Below, piece by piece: positions 18,447 through 26,969 of a stretch of 64,000 nucleotides of DNA. The position numbers were made by a program, and so were the translations under genes. The notes beneath the pieces are model-generated. The model was not told where the DNA came from and did not search any database. It saw only the letters and a program-made list of their open reading frames with translations. The DNA is from Natribaculum luteum (GTDB lineage: Archaea; Halobacteriota; Halobacteria; Halobacteriales; Natrialbaceae): the NCBI RefSeq assembly GCF_023008545.1, contig NZ_CP095397.1:1240001-1304000 (forward strand), written 5' to 3'. Every line of letters begins with the position of its first letter. Within the stretch, counting starts at the first letter, position 1.

Positions 18447-19442
18447 CTACAGACGCGCCGCGACGTCCTCGGCGAAGTACGTCAGGATCAGGTCCGCGCC
18501 GGCGCGTTTGATCGACAACAGCGACTCGAGGGCCGTCTCCTCTACGTCGAGCCAGCCCTTCTCGGCGGCCGCGTGGAGCATGGCGTACTCGCCGGAGACG
18601 TTGTAGGCGGCGATGGGATGGTCGAACTCCCGGCGCAGCGAGGAGACGACGTCGAGATACGGGAGCGCGGGTTTGACCATCAACACGTCCGCGCCTTCTT
18701 CGACGTCGAGGGCGACCTCGCGGATCGCCTCGCGAGCGTTGGCGGGGTCCATCTGGTAGTGTCGTCGATCGCCGAACGCCGGTGCGCCGTCGGCGGCGTC
18801 CCGGAACGGGCCGTAGAAGGCGCTCTCGTACTTCGCGGCGTAGCTCATGACGGGGACGTTCTCGAATCCCTCGCGGTCCAGTGCCCCGCGGATCGCGCCG
18901 ACCATGCCGTCCATCATCCCGCTGGGGGCGACCATGTCAGCGCCCGCCGCGGCGTGGGAGACGGCGATTTTCTCGAGGGACTCGAGGGTCGCGTCGTTGT
19001 CGACGGTACACGTCGCGTGGGCGTCGTCCGCGTCCGTCCGAAGCTCCTCCTCGAGGGTGCCACAGTGGCCGTGGTCTGTGTACTCACAGAGGCAGACGTC
19101 GGTGATCACGTAGGCGTCCGTCTCGGCGACGATTCGACGGGTCGCCTCCTGGACGACGCCGTCGTCGGCCCACGCACGGGTCCCCTCGGGGTCCTTCGCG
19201 ATCGGAATCCCGAAGAGCATGACGGCCTCGACGCCGGTCTCGAGGACTTCCTCGACGCGGTCGACGGCCTCGTCGATCGGCACGCGCTCGTGGCCGGGCA
19301 TCGACTCGATCTCGATCCGCTCGTCGGTCGTCGCGTCGACGAAGACGGGCGCGACGAAGTCCGTCGGCTCGAGGGTCGTCTCGCTGACGAGATCCCGAAC
19401 GCGGTCCTGGCGGAGCCGTCGCGGACGGTGGGTGAGGTCCAT
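18447..19442 (-). CDS. hemB: Porphobilinogen synthase (5-aminolevulinate dehydratase)
   Basis: A 331-residue enzyme that condenses two 5-aminolevulinates to porphobilinogen. The two catalytic lysines are Lys204 (SYAAKYESAFYGPFR) and Lys257 (VLMVKPALPYLD). Cys117, Cys119 and Cys127 (DVCLCEYTDHGHCG) are the zinc-site cysteines, placing it in the zinc-dependent class. The start at 19442 gives the normal N-terminus (MDLTHRPRRLRQDRVRDLV); a longer frame upstream is Arg-rich and not credible. Confidence 0.95.
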   Translation of the reverse strand: MDLTHRPRRLRQDRVRDLVSETTLEPTDFVAPVFVDATTDERIEIESMPGHERVPIDEAVDRVEEVLETGVEAVMLFGIPIAKDPEGTRAWADDGVVQEATRRIVAETDAYVITDVCLCEYTDHGHCGTLEEELRTDADDAHATCTVDNDATLESLEKIAVSHAAAGADMVAPSGMMDGMVGAIRGALDREGFENVPVMSYAAKYESAFYGPFRDAADGAPAFGDRRHYQMDPANAREAIREVALDVEEGADVLMVKPALPYLDVVSSLRREFDHPIAAYNVSGEYAMLHAAAEKGWLDVEETALESLLSIKRAGADLILTYFAEDVAARL

Positions 19443-19504
19443 ACCCGACTGTTCGACGGCGGACGCAAAAACGCCTCGCTCGAGCGTTCGACCCGGTTCG
19501 TCAG

Positions 19505-20584
19505 TCAGACCATCGCCGCGTCGCCGACTTCGGGATGCTCGCGGACGAACGCGACGAGTCGGTCGACGTACGACTCGAACGGAGGACACTCGAGACCGCT
19601 TCCGGCGAGTGCCCGCTGCGTGTTCGGGCAGGCGTACCGCGTCGGGTGGTCGAGGTAGTCGATCGTGGCGGGTTCGGCGGGCAGGCCGCGATCGGCGAGC
19701 CGTTCCGTCGCCGCTCGGGCGAGCGGCTTCGGCGTCGGCACCGAGAGGGTCCGGCGATCCCCGGCCTCGGCGAGGGCGTCGACGAACCGCGGTACCGAAA
19801 GCGGCGCGGGGTCACACAGCTGGTAGACCTCGCCGGCGGACGACTCGAGACCGCTCAGGTAGGCGATAGCGTCGACGACGAAGTCACGCGGGACGACGTT
19901 CAGTTCGGCGTCGCTCGAGCCGGGGAGGGTAACGGAGAGCGCGAGCCGCGACGGCTGGGCGAGCAGGAGCCGAAGCAGGTAGTACGGCCCGTCGTACTTG
20001 TCGGTCTCGCCGGTCTCGCTGTCGCCGACGACGATCGCAGGCCGGTAGATCGTCGCGGGCAGCCCGTCGGCCATCCGCTCCTGGACTGCGACCTCCGCCC
20101 GGTACTTCGTCTCCTCGTAGGCGTTGTTGAACGACTGGCCCTCCCGCAGGTGGTCCTCGGTGAACACGCCGTCGTAGCGCCCGCTGACGTAGCACGTGCT
20201 GACGTACTGGAAGCGCTCGACGGCGAGGTCGGCGGCGACGTCGAGGACGTGCTCTGTGCCCCGAACGTTGACTGCCTCGCCGACGGCGGGGTCGACGGCC
20301 AGATCGTAGACCGCCGCGAGGTGGTAGAGTTCGCGGACGGACTCGAGATCGGCGAGCCCGTCGAGTCCCAGGTTTGGTTCCGTAATGTCCCCCTCGTACA
20401 GCCGGATCCGGTCGTCGTCGGGACCGGCGATTTCGGCCGCCCGCCGCTCGGCGAGTTCACGATACGTCGGCTGGACCAGACAGGCGACCGGGCCGTCGCC
20501 GCGAGCGAGCAGCCGCTCGAGCAGCGCGGAGCCGAGAAAGCCGGGGAAGCCGGTGAGCAGGATCGTCGGCTCGGTCGAACTCAT
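19505..20584 (-). CDS. SDR-family NAD(P) reductase, fatty-acyl-reductase/epimerase-like
   Basis: A 359-residue extended short-chain dehydrogenase. The nucleotide motif is TGFPGFLGSALLERLL at the N-terminus, the Asp-rich turn is YEGDITEPNLGL, and the active site is VSTCYVSG with Tyr and Lys of AYEETKYRAE. It resembles the NAD_binding_4 group (thioester or fatty-acyl reductases) more than sugar epimerases. Its start overlaps the stop of the aldehyde dehydrogenase (ATGA), so the two are translated together. Aldehyde-acid-alcohol conversion of one acyl substrate is plausible, but the substrate is unknown. Confidence 0.85.
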   Translation of the reverse strand: MSSTEPTILLTGFPGFLGSALLERLLARGDGPVACLVQPTYRELAERRAAEIAGPDDDRIRLYEGDITEPNLGLDGLADLESVRELYHLAAVYDLAVDPAVGEAVNVRGTEHVLDVAADLAVERFQYVSTCYVSGRYDGVFTEDHLREGQSFNNAYEETKYRAEVAVQERMADGLPATIYRPAIVVGDSETGETDKYDGPYYLLRLLLAQPSRLALSVTLPGSSDAELNVVPRDFVVDAIAYLSGLESSAGEVYQLCDPAPLSVPRFVDALAEAGDRRTLSVPTPKPLARAATERLADRGLPAEPATIDYLDHPTRYACPNTQRALAGSGLECPPFESYVDRLVAFVREHPEVGDAAMV

Positions 20585-22167
20585 CGCAGCCACCCCTGGA
20601 GACGACGCTGCACGCGAGTCAGCGCGGTCAACCCGCGGACGAACCACGATGTCGGGACGCCCGGCGGCGGCGCGAGCGGGCCGACTTTCGAGGTGGCGAC
20701 CGTCCGCGCCTCGAGGTAGCGGCGGAGTCCCTCGGAACCGTGGCGGCGACCGAGCCCGGAGTCGCCGAACCCGCCCATCGGTGCGTCGACGGCCGCCCAG
20801 CCCGCCGTGTAGGCGTCGTTGACGCAGACGGTCCCGCAGTCGATCTCGTCGGCGACCGCGCGGCCGCGCTCGCGGTCGGCGGTCCAGACGCTCGCGTTCA
20901 GGCCGTACGGGGAGTCGTTGGCCGCCTCGATCGCCGCCTCGGTATCGGAGACCGGCGTCACGGAGACGACGGGACCGAACGTCTCCTCGCAGGCAACCCG
21001 CGAATCGGGGTCGACGTCGGTCAGGATCGTCGGCTCGTAGACGAACGGGCCGACGTCGGGACGGTGGCGACCGCCCGAGAGGACCGACGCGCCGTCGGCG
21101 ACGGCGTCCTCGACGTGGGACTGGACCCGCTCGAGCTGGTCGGCGTCGATCAGCGAGCCGACATCGGGGCCGTAGTCGAATGCGAGGTCGAGCGACAGCG
21201 AGCGAGTCGCGCCGACGAACGCGTCGAGGAACTCGTCGTACCGGGACTCGTCGACGTAGATCCGCTCGGGAGCCAGACAGAGCTGGCCGGCGTTGGTGAA
21301 CGCGCCCTGGATCGCCCCGCGGGCGGCCGTCTCGACGTCGGCGTCCGCGAGGACGACCATCGGGTTCTTCCCGCCGAGTTCGAGCGAGCAGTCGATCAGG
21401 TTCCGTCCCGCGCGTTCGGCCACAGTTCGACCGGTCTCGGTGCTGCCGGTAAACGCGACGTAGTCGACGCGATCGATCAGTGCCGGCCCGACGACCGATC
21501 CCTCGCCGGTGACGACCTCGAGGAGGCCCGGCGGGAGGCCGGCCTTCTGGAGCAGGTCGGCGAGCGCGAGCGCGACGAACGGCGTCTTCGCGTCGGGTTT
21601 GCAGACGACGGCGTTGCCCGCCAGCAGGGCCGGAATCGCGTCGGTCATCGCGAGCGTCAGCGGGTAGTTCCACGGCGAGATGATCCCGACGACGCCCACC
21701 GGGTCGTAGTTCACGCGGACGTCCGTCGCGAGCGGGATCGCGCCCCGCCGTCGCTCCTCGGCGAGCTGTCCGGGACCGACGTCGGCGTAGTACGAACAGG
21801 TCAGGGGGACGTCGAGCACCTCCTCGACGGCGTGGCCCCGGGCCTTGCCCGTCTCGAGTTGAACCAGATCGAGAAGCGTCTCACGGTGCTCGAAGACGAG
21901 GTCGCCGAAGCGCTCGAGAACCGCCGCGCGGTCCTCGACGTCCCTGTTCGCCCAGCTCGGCTGTACGCTTCGGGCGCGTGAGACGGCGGCCTCGACGTCC
22001 GTCGCGGTACAGGCGGGAATCTCCCCGATCACCTCGTCGACGGCTGGCGCACGGACGGGGATCGACTCGCGCCCGCCCGTCGTCTCGACGCGATCGGCGA
22101 GCGTCTCGAGGCGACCGGACGAAAGCCGGGCCTCCTCGACGATCGGTGGGGTCGCTACTGGTGACAC
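20581..22167 (-). CDS. Aldehyde dehydrogenase, succinic-semialdehyde type
   Basis: A 528-residue NAD(P)-dependent aldehyde dehydrogenase. The oxyanion Asn is in SPWNYP (Asn167), the cofactor Lys is Lys190, the general base is Glu263 (LELGGKNPM), and the nucleophile is Cys297 (NAGQLCLAP). EETFGPVVSV and GGFGDSGLGRRHG are also present. A C-terminal extension (about residues 495-528) is hydrophobic and basic. It is closest in pattern to succinate-semialdehyde dehydrogenases; the preferred aldehyde cannot be read from sequence. First gene of a two-gene unit with the reductase. Confidence 0.9.
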   Translation of the reverse strand: MSPVATPPIVEEARLSSGRLETLADRVETTGGRESIPVRAPAVDEVIGEIPACTATDVEAAVSRARSVQPSWANRDVEDRAAVLERFGDLVFEHRETLLDLVQLETGKARGHAVEEVLDVPLTCSYYADVGPGQLAEERRRGAIPLATDVRVNYDPVGVVGIISPWNYPLTLAMTDAIPALLAGNAVVCKPDAKTPFVALALADLLQKAGLPPGLLEVVTGEGSVVGPALIDRVDYVAFTGSTETGRTVAERAGRNLIDCSLELGGKNPMVVLADADVETAARGAIQGAFTNAGQLCLAPERIYVDESRYDEFLDAFVGATRSLSLDLAFDYGPDVGSLIDADQLERVQSHVEDAVADGASVLSGGRHRPDVGPFVYEPTILTDVDPDSRVACEETFGPVVSVTPVSDTEAAIEAANDSPYGLNASVWTADRERGRAVADEIDCGTVCVNDAYTAGWAAVDAPMGGFGDSGLGRRHGSEGLRRYLEARTVATSKVGPLAPPPGVPTSWFVRGLTALTRVQRRLQGWLR

Positions 22168-22280
22168 AGCATATCTGACACGTTCGGAATACGTGTAGCT
22201 ATTGGTCGGCCCGAATCGCGGTAGGTGGAGTATTACTTCTAGGGGAAGTACTTACCACGTGGAAGTTGCTACTAGCGATT

Positions 22281-22559
22281 ATGAGCACGTCGGTCAAGGT
22301 AACGGATCAGACGAAAGACTGGCTCGAGGAGCTACAGGCTGAAATTCGCCTCGAGACGGGCCGAAACGTCACCCAGCAGGAACTGCTCGAGCGGATCGTC
22401 GCGGAAACGTACGAGTCGAAAGACGAACTGTTCGACTCGTTTCGCGACGAGTTCGAACCGCTCACCGACGAAGAGATCGACCAGTGGATGGCCGGGACGT
22501 CCGACTGGGGCGTCGAAACGACAGAAGAAGAGATCGACGAGGTACTGTACGGAGAATGA
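22281..22559 (+). CDS. VapB-like antitoxin
   Basis: A 92-residue acidic protein with an N-terminal strand-helix-helix pattern (MSTSVKVTDQTKDWLEELQAE, then NVTQQELLERIV) that should dimerise and bind DNA. The Asp/Glu-rich C-terminus (about residues 65-92) would wrap the toxin. Its stop overlaps the toxin start (ATGA), the standard arrangement. Together the proteins should repress their own promoter, for which the AT-rich 22220-22260 region is the candidate. Confidence 0.85.
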   Translation: MSTSVKVTDQTKDWLEELQAEIRLETGRNVTQQELLERIVAETYESKDELFDSFRDEFEPLTDEEIDQWMAGTSDWGVETTEEEIDEVLYGE

Positions 22560-22987
22560 GTCTCTTCGTCGACACGGGCGTATTCGTCGCCCTACAGAAC
22601 GAACGGGACGAACATCACGATGCGGCACGATCGGCCCTGGAAACGGCGTTTAAGGGAGAGTTTGGCGCATTGTACACGAGCGATTACGTATACGACGAGA
22701 CAGTGACGGTCGTTCGTCGTCGAACCGGAAGCCACCGAGAGGCGTGCACCGTCGGGGATCGCATCGCGGGACGGAAATCGTATCCGGACCGAATCGAGCT
22801 CCTGTCCGTCTCGAGTGACCTGTTCGAACGGACGATCGACGCGTTCGACCGGTACGACGACCACGCGCTCAGCTTCACCGACGCGAGTATCGTTGCGACC
22901 GTCAGAACACAGAACATCGACGCCGTCCTCAGCTTCGACGACGACTTCGACGGGATCGTCGACCGCGTCGATCCCGCGTCCGTCTAG
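22556..22987 (+). CDS. VapC-like PIN-domain toxin ribonuclease
   Basis: A 143-residue PIN-domain protein. The acidic metal-binding residues are Asp6 (LFVDTGVFVAL), the Glu of YDETVTVV, the Asp of FTDASIVA and the Asp pair in FDDDFDG. PIN toxins cleave RNA when their antitoxin is lost. The last bases (CTAG) are shared with the stop codon of the convergent Fe-S reductase gene, so the two stops overlap. Confidence 0.88.
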   Translation: MSLFVDTGVFVALQNERDEHHDAARSALETAFKGEFGALYTSDYVYDETVTVVRRRTGSHREACTVGDRIAGRKSYPDRIELLSVSSDLFERTIDAFDRYDDHALSFTDASIVATVRTQNIDAVLSFDDDFDGIVDRVDPASV

Positions 22988-25146
22988 GCCGTCGCCTCTG
23001 CCTCGAGTCCGGCCCGCTCTTTCGCGTCGATCGCCTCGACGATGAGTTCGGCGACGTCGACGATCTCGATGTCGTCTTCGAAGCCGCCGGTCTTGCGGCC
23101 GTCCTCATACATCGTCATGCACATCGGGCAGGCGACGACGAACTTCTCGACGGCCGCGCCGGCGTCGGTGTCCTCGAGGGCCTCCCGGAGGCGTTCCTCG
23201 CTGGGTTTGGGATCTTCGTCGAAGTCCATCCAGAGGCCGCCGCCACCGCCGCCACAGCAGAACGAATCGGCGCGATTGCGCGGCATCTCGTCGAGTTCAC
23301 AGCCCGTCGCCCGGATGAGTTCGCGAGGTGCCTCGTACTCGTCGTTGTACCGGCCCAGATGGCAGGGGTCGTGGTAGGTGACCGTGTAGTCGAGTTCCGT
23401 GCCCGAGAGCGCGAGTTTGCCCTCGGCGACGAGTTCCTCGACGGCCTGGGTCCAGTGGAGCACGTCGACCTCGCCGTCTTCGTTCCAGTACTCGTCGTAC
23501 TCGAAGGGCATCATCGGGTCGTCGGCGAACTCCTCGAAGTCGACCTCCGGGTACTCGTTCTTGAAGGTGTTGTAGGAGTGTGGGTCCGTACAGACGATCT
23601 TGTCGAACTCGCAGGCCTCGAAGGACTCGACATGGTGGCCGGCGAGTTCGAGGTAGAGGAACTCCTCGCCCACCCGCCGGACGTCGTTGCCGTCGTACTT
23701 CTCGTCCTCGAAGAGGATGCCGAAGCTGACGTCGGCCTCCTGGAGGATCGTCGCCAGCGAGCGGGCGACCTTCTTGTTGCGCTCGTCGTAGCTCGGGTAG
23801 TCGCCGACGTACCAGAGGTACTCGACTTCTTCCTCACGGGCGTCAGTGAGGTCAAAGTCGAGGTCGTCGGCCCAGTCGGCGCGGTTGCGCGGGGCGTCGC
23901 CGAAGGTGTTGCCGTTTTGCATGACGTTCTGGAAGACGTCCTGCATGTTCGGCGAGATGTCACCCTGATCCGTGAGCTGGCGGTTGAGCCGGGTGAAGGA
24001 CTTGAGGTGTTCGATCTCGACGGGACAGGCGTCCATGCAGGCCATACAGGCCATACACGACTCCATCGTCTCGCTGTCGATGACCGACGTGCCGCCGTCG
24101 GCGACGATCGGCTGTTCCTCGCCGCCGGCGTCGAGCGATTCCCGGTAGCTCTTCAGGTCGAGGATGACGTCGCGGGGATCGAGCGGCCGATCCGACGCCT
24201 TCGCGGGACAGACCGACGAACAGCGACCGCACTTGGTACAGGCGTCCTGGTCGAGCAGTTCCTTCCAGGTGAAATCAGCGATGGACTCGGCGTTCGTGGC
24301 GTCGAGGTCCGACGGGACGCCGGGGAGGCGCGCGCCCGCCTTCTCGTCGCGCGTGACGACGTTCGCGAACGACGAGAGCATGTGGAACGGTTTGGCGTAG
24401 GGGATCCACGCGACGAAAAACAACGCGAAAAGCGAGTGCGACCACCACGCCCACCGGTGTAACGTCGCGGCGGCTTCGGTCGTGATCCCAGCCGCCTCGA
24501 GGGTCATCGCGATCCCCCAGCCGACGAAGCTGACGGTCTCGAACTCGGGGTAGCCGTTCCCGAGGATGCGCAGTCCCTCGAGGAGGAAGCCGCCGACGCT
24601 CAGTAGAAAGAGCGTCCAGACGAAGAGGGCGTCCTCGCCGGAGGTGTGGCGTCCCCAGAGGCGGTCGTTCTGGACCCAGTAGCGACGGTAGAGCGCCATC
24701 CCGACGCCGATCACGAACAGCAGTCCCATCGCGTCGACGGCGAACTGGTAGCCAAGGTAGAAGTCGCCGACGAAAAACGAGTCCTGGCCGAGCGCCTTGG
24801 TCCAGACGTCCATGTCGAACGCCAGAATCGTCGTCGCCATCAGCAGGGTGAGAAAGCCCCAGAGGATAAACGAGTGCATCAACCCGCCGTAGAGGTCGCG
24901 GTTGAACTGCTTCTCGTTCGAGAGGACGATCTTCGTCGCCGTGAGGACCCGGTTCCCGAAGTCGTCGAGTCGGTCGAACCAGTCGTCGTCGCCGTCGGCG
25001 TATCGTGCGAAACGTGTATAGACACCGTAGAGGAAGACGACGATGGCGACCGCGGCGAGATAGTAAAACAGTATCTCTTCGACGCCGCCGAGACCCCAGA
25101 AGGTCTCACGAGTCGGCGTCTCCCCTGTCTGTGCGACACCTATCAT
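22984..25146 (-). CDS. Membrane-bound HdrD-like Fe-S oxidoreductase with a NarI-type domain
   Basis: A 720-residue protein. The first ~250 residues hold five hydrophobic segments and several His residues (LMHSF, LHRWAWWSHSLF), as in cytochrome b-type NarI/HdrE domains. Two 4Fe-4S motifs follow, CTKCGRCSSVCP near residue 300 and CMACMACMDACP near 362. A C-terminal CCG region follows with YHDPCHLGRYN, SFCCGGGGGG and ACPMC, where the first CCG repeat appears degenerate (CTDPHSYN). Haloarchaea have no coenzyme M/B cycle, so it probably passes electrons between an unknown donor and the quinone pool. It stands alone here. Confidence 0.88.
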   Translation of the reverse strand: MIGVAQTGETPTRETFWGLGGVEEILFYYLAAVAIVVFLYGVYTRFARYADGDDDWFDRLDDFGNRVLTATKIVLSNEKQFNRDLYGGLMHSFILWGFLTLLMATTILAFDMDVWTKALGQDSFFVGDFYLGYQFAVDAMGLLFVIGVGMALYRRYWVQNDRLWGRHTSGEDALFVWTLFLLSVGGFLLEGLRILGNGYPEFETVSFVGWGIAMTLEAAGITTEAAATLHRWAWWSHSLFALFFVAWIPYAKPFHMLSSFANVVTRDEKAGARLPGVPSDLDATNAESIADFTWKELLDQDACTKCGRCSSVCPAKASDRPLDPRDVILDLKSYRESLDAGGEEQPIVADGGTSVIDSETMESCMACMACMDACPVEIEHLKSFTRLNRQLTDQGDISPNMQDVFQNVMQNGNTFGDAPRNRADWADDLDFDLTDAREEEVEYLWYVGDYPSYDERNKKVARSLATILQEADVSFGILFEDEKYDGNDVRRVGEEFLYLELAGHHVESFEACEFDKIVCTDPHSYNTFKNEYPEVDFEEFADDPMMPFEYDEYWNEDGEVDVLHWTQAVEELVAEGKLALSGTELDYTVTYHDPCHLGRYNDEYEAPRELIRATGCELDEMPRNRADSFCCGGGGGGLWMDFDEDPKPSEERLREALEDTDAGAAVEKFVVACPMCMTMYEDGRKTGGFEDDIEIVDVAELIVEAIDAKERAGLEAEATA

Positions 25147-25315
25147 GTACTATGACCCGGAGTGAGGTGACTTAACTCTTGTCACAACGATTCAGATGTA
25201 CCCCGGTGCCGTCCGTCGAGAATCGTATCGAAGTTGTGAGTTTATAGCAGCGGTCGCACGCAAGGATTCCAGTCGGACGTACGTCGTTCGCCGCCGAGCC
25301 ACAATATCGGTTATG

Positions 25316-25425
25316 ATACTGCTGGACAACACGGTTCAGACATCGATCGCACTCGAGACGCTGTCGCCAGCGGCGACAGACGGCGAGACGCGATCGAGTA
25401 TTCACTGACTGTTGTCCAGCAGTAT
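25316..25425. repeat. Dispersed ~110-bp palindromic repeat, copy 2 (perfect ends)
   Basis: The 15-bp terminal inverted repeats are perfect: ATACTGCTGGACAAC at 25316-25330 and its exact complement at 25411-25425. Inside is a second palindromic arm pair (CTCGAGACGCTGTCG with CGACAGACGGCGAGACGCG). This is the best-preserved copy, lying in the 411-bp gap between the Fe-S reductase and the HTH protein. No gene is visible elsewhere in that gap. Confidence 0.85.
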
Positions 25426-25526
25426 GACGTGTCCCGACGCAACCACACGGTAGGTCGTGGGTGCGTCGGAGATGAGCCACAACCGTCGGTAATAGTGAGC
25501 GTTTCCCGACGCTATCTGGCAACAGG

Positions 25527-25534
25527 CTTAAATA
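25527..25534 (+). promoter_or_regulatory. TATA element of the HTH protein gene
   Basis: CTTAAATA lies 25-32 nt before the ATG at 25559, the spacing expected for a leaderless haloarchaeal transcript. No ribosome binding site is seen. Confidence 0.5.
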
Positions 25535-25558
25535 GCCGCCCATCGCCAGTGTCCATCC

Positions 25559-26146
25559 ATGAACGAGAAAACCGAGGAGCTCCGAGATATCTTCACCAGC
25601 GTCGCCGACGAGGACACCGTCACCGAATCCCAGGAAGACACCCGTGGTTCGCTCGAGAAAGACGACCGGACCGTCGACGAGCGACTCGAGAGCGTCGTCG
25701 CGAGAATGCGCGAACGGTACGAGTTCGAGACGCCGCTCGAGGACGACGAGCTGGTCGCCATCGCAAAGCGGTTCTACGAGGGACGCGACGACGGCGAGAT
25801 CGCCGACGAACTCGGCATCGACGAGTCGACGGTCTTCGAGGCCCGAATGGCGCTTCACCTCGTGAGCGACGACGACGCCGACGAGGTCGACCTGGTCGCG
25901 ATCCGCGAGCGCGACGAAGACGACGCCACGCTCGCCGCGGAGTACGGTGTCGACGAGGGAACGATCCGTCGATACCGTCGCGTCGCCGCGGCAAAAGACG
26001 AGTCGCGAGCGGCAAACGACAGGTACCGCGACGAGTTCGACAGCATTCTCGCCGACGCCGACCTCTCGACGCAGATCGCAAAGGACGTCCGCGAGGACGG
26101 ACTCGAGGACGCGACCGAGGGGATGGAAACCGACGTCTCGTTCTGA
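25559..26146 (+). CDS. Conserved haloarchaeal HTH-like protein ('conditioned medium-induced protein 4' type)
   Basis: A 195-residue acidic protein with two sigma-like helix-turn-helix segments: FYEGRDDGEIADELGIDESTVFEARMAL (about residues 76-103) and LAAEYGVDEGTIRRYRRVAAA (about 125-145). It ends FDSILADADLSTQIAKDVREDGL. Similar proteins in Halobacterium and Haloferax are annotated, from memory, as conditioned medium-induced protein 4, implicated in a cell-density response. The function is not proven. The transcript is probably leaderless. Confidence 0.8.
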   Translation: MNEKTEELRDIFTSVADEDTVTESQEDTRGSLEKDDRTVDERLESVVARMRERYEFETPLEDDELVAIAKRFYEGRDDGEIADELGIDESTVFEARMALHLVSDDDADEVDLVAIRERDEDDATLAAEYGVDEGTIRRYRRVAAAKDESRAANDRYRDEFDSILADADLSTQIAKDVREDGLEDATEGMETDVSF

Positions 26147-26232
26147 TACTGCCGGTCGTACCTGACCCTCGGTGCACCCTGCGGACAGGTCGTAGGTGCG
26201 CCAAAACTACCGTACGATCGGCGTTGCGAGGG

Positions 26233-26240
26233 TTTTTATC
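26233..26240 (+). promoter_or_regulatory. TATA element of the Cas4-like gene
   Basis: TTTTTATC lies about 25-31 nt before the GTG start at 26264. This fits a leaderless transcript and supports the GTG start. Confidence 0.5.
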
Positions 26241-26263
26241 GGAAGGCAGGGCCAGACCCCCTC

Positions 26264-26938
26264 GTGACGCACGTCTCCTTCAGCGACCTCCGGACGGCGG
26301 CGTACTGTCCCCGAAAGCTCTACTACGCCCGCCAGGACGACGACCGCGGTGGACCACCCGCCGTCGACGCCATCCGCGACCTCGCGTTTCGGTACGACGA
26401 CCTCCTCGAGTCGGCTGACCCCACCCTCGCAGCCGAACCGATCGCCGTCGGTCCAGCGACCTACCGCGAGCGCCTCGAGACGGCCCGCGATCGACTCGAG
26501 GAACGAGATCGCTGGGCGACGCTGTGCGAGCCCGAAACGCGGGACCTGCTGGCGATGGGACGGCACTGTCGCGGCGTCGTCCACAAGGTGCTCGCCGACC
26601 CGCTCGAGCCGTCGCTGCTCTCGCCGGGTCGACCGCCAGCGCGTGGCGTCTGGGAACCCCACTCGGTCCACGCCGTCGCGGCGGCGAAGGCCCTGGCGTG
26701 GGAACGCGAGACGGCAGTCGAGACCGCCGTCGTCGAGTACCCAGCCTACGGCGTAATTCGGCGAATCGACCTCACGACGCGACGAAAGGCGTCGTATCGC
26801 CGCACGCTTCGAACCGTCAGGAGCCTCGACGGACCGCCGCCGCGCGTGCGAAACCGCTCGAAGTGTGAGTCCTGTGCGTACGCCGAAACGTGTGGCGTGC
26901 GGACCCGAACGCTGCGGTCGCTGCTCGGGTTCGGCTGA
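26264..26938 (+). CDS. Solo Cas4-like PD-(D/E)XK nuclease with Fe-S cysteines
   Basis: A 224-residue protein with a GTG start. The N-terminal FSDLRTAAYCPRKLYYAR and the C-terminal CESCAYAETC supply the four-cysteine Fe-S site of Cas4 proteins. Between them lie the PD-(D/E)XK elements: HCRGVVHKV (catalytic His/Asp region) and VVEYPAYGVIRRIDLTTRRKASYRRTL, in which the usual acidic and Lys residues are only partly evident. No other cas gene or repeat array is within the window, so this is a stand-alone member; many haloarchaea carry one. Role outside CRISPR unknown, possibly DNA end processing. Confidence 0.78.
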   Translation: MTHVSFSDLRTAAYCPRKLYYARQDDDRGGPPAVDAIRDLAFRYDDLLESADPTLAAEPIAVGPATYRERLETARDRLEERDRWATLCEPETRDLLAMGRHCRGVVHKVLADPLEPSLLSPGRPPARGVWEPHSVHAVAAAKALAWERETAVETAVVEYPAYGVIRRIDLTTRRKASYRRTLRTVRSLDGPPPRVRNRSKCESCAYAETCGVRTRTLRSLLGFG

Positions 26939-26969
26939 CGGCCAGCGGCCGAAACCGAGACTGGCAGTG

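Noticed and set aside
20585-21673. Upstream in-frame extension of the SDR reductase to a 722-residue protein
   Set aside because: The extension is Arg/Gly/Pro-rich and lies opposite the strong aldehyde dehydrogenase frame; the reductase's nucleotide motif starts right after the ATG at 20584, which overlaps the dehydrogenase stop.
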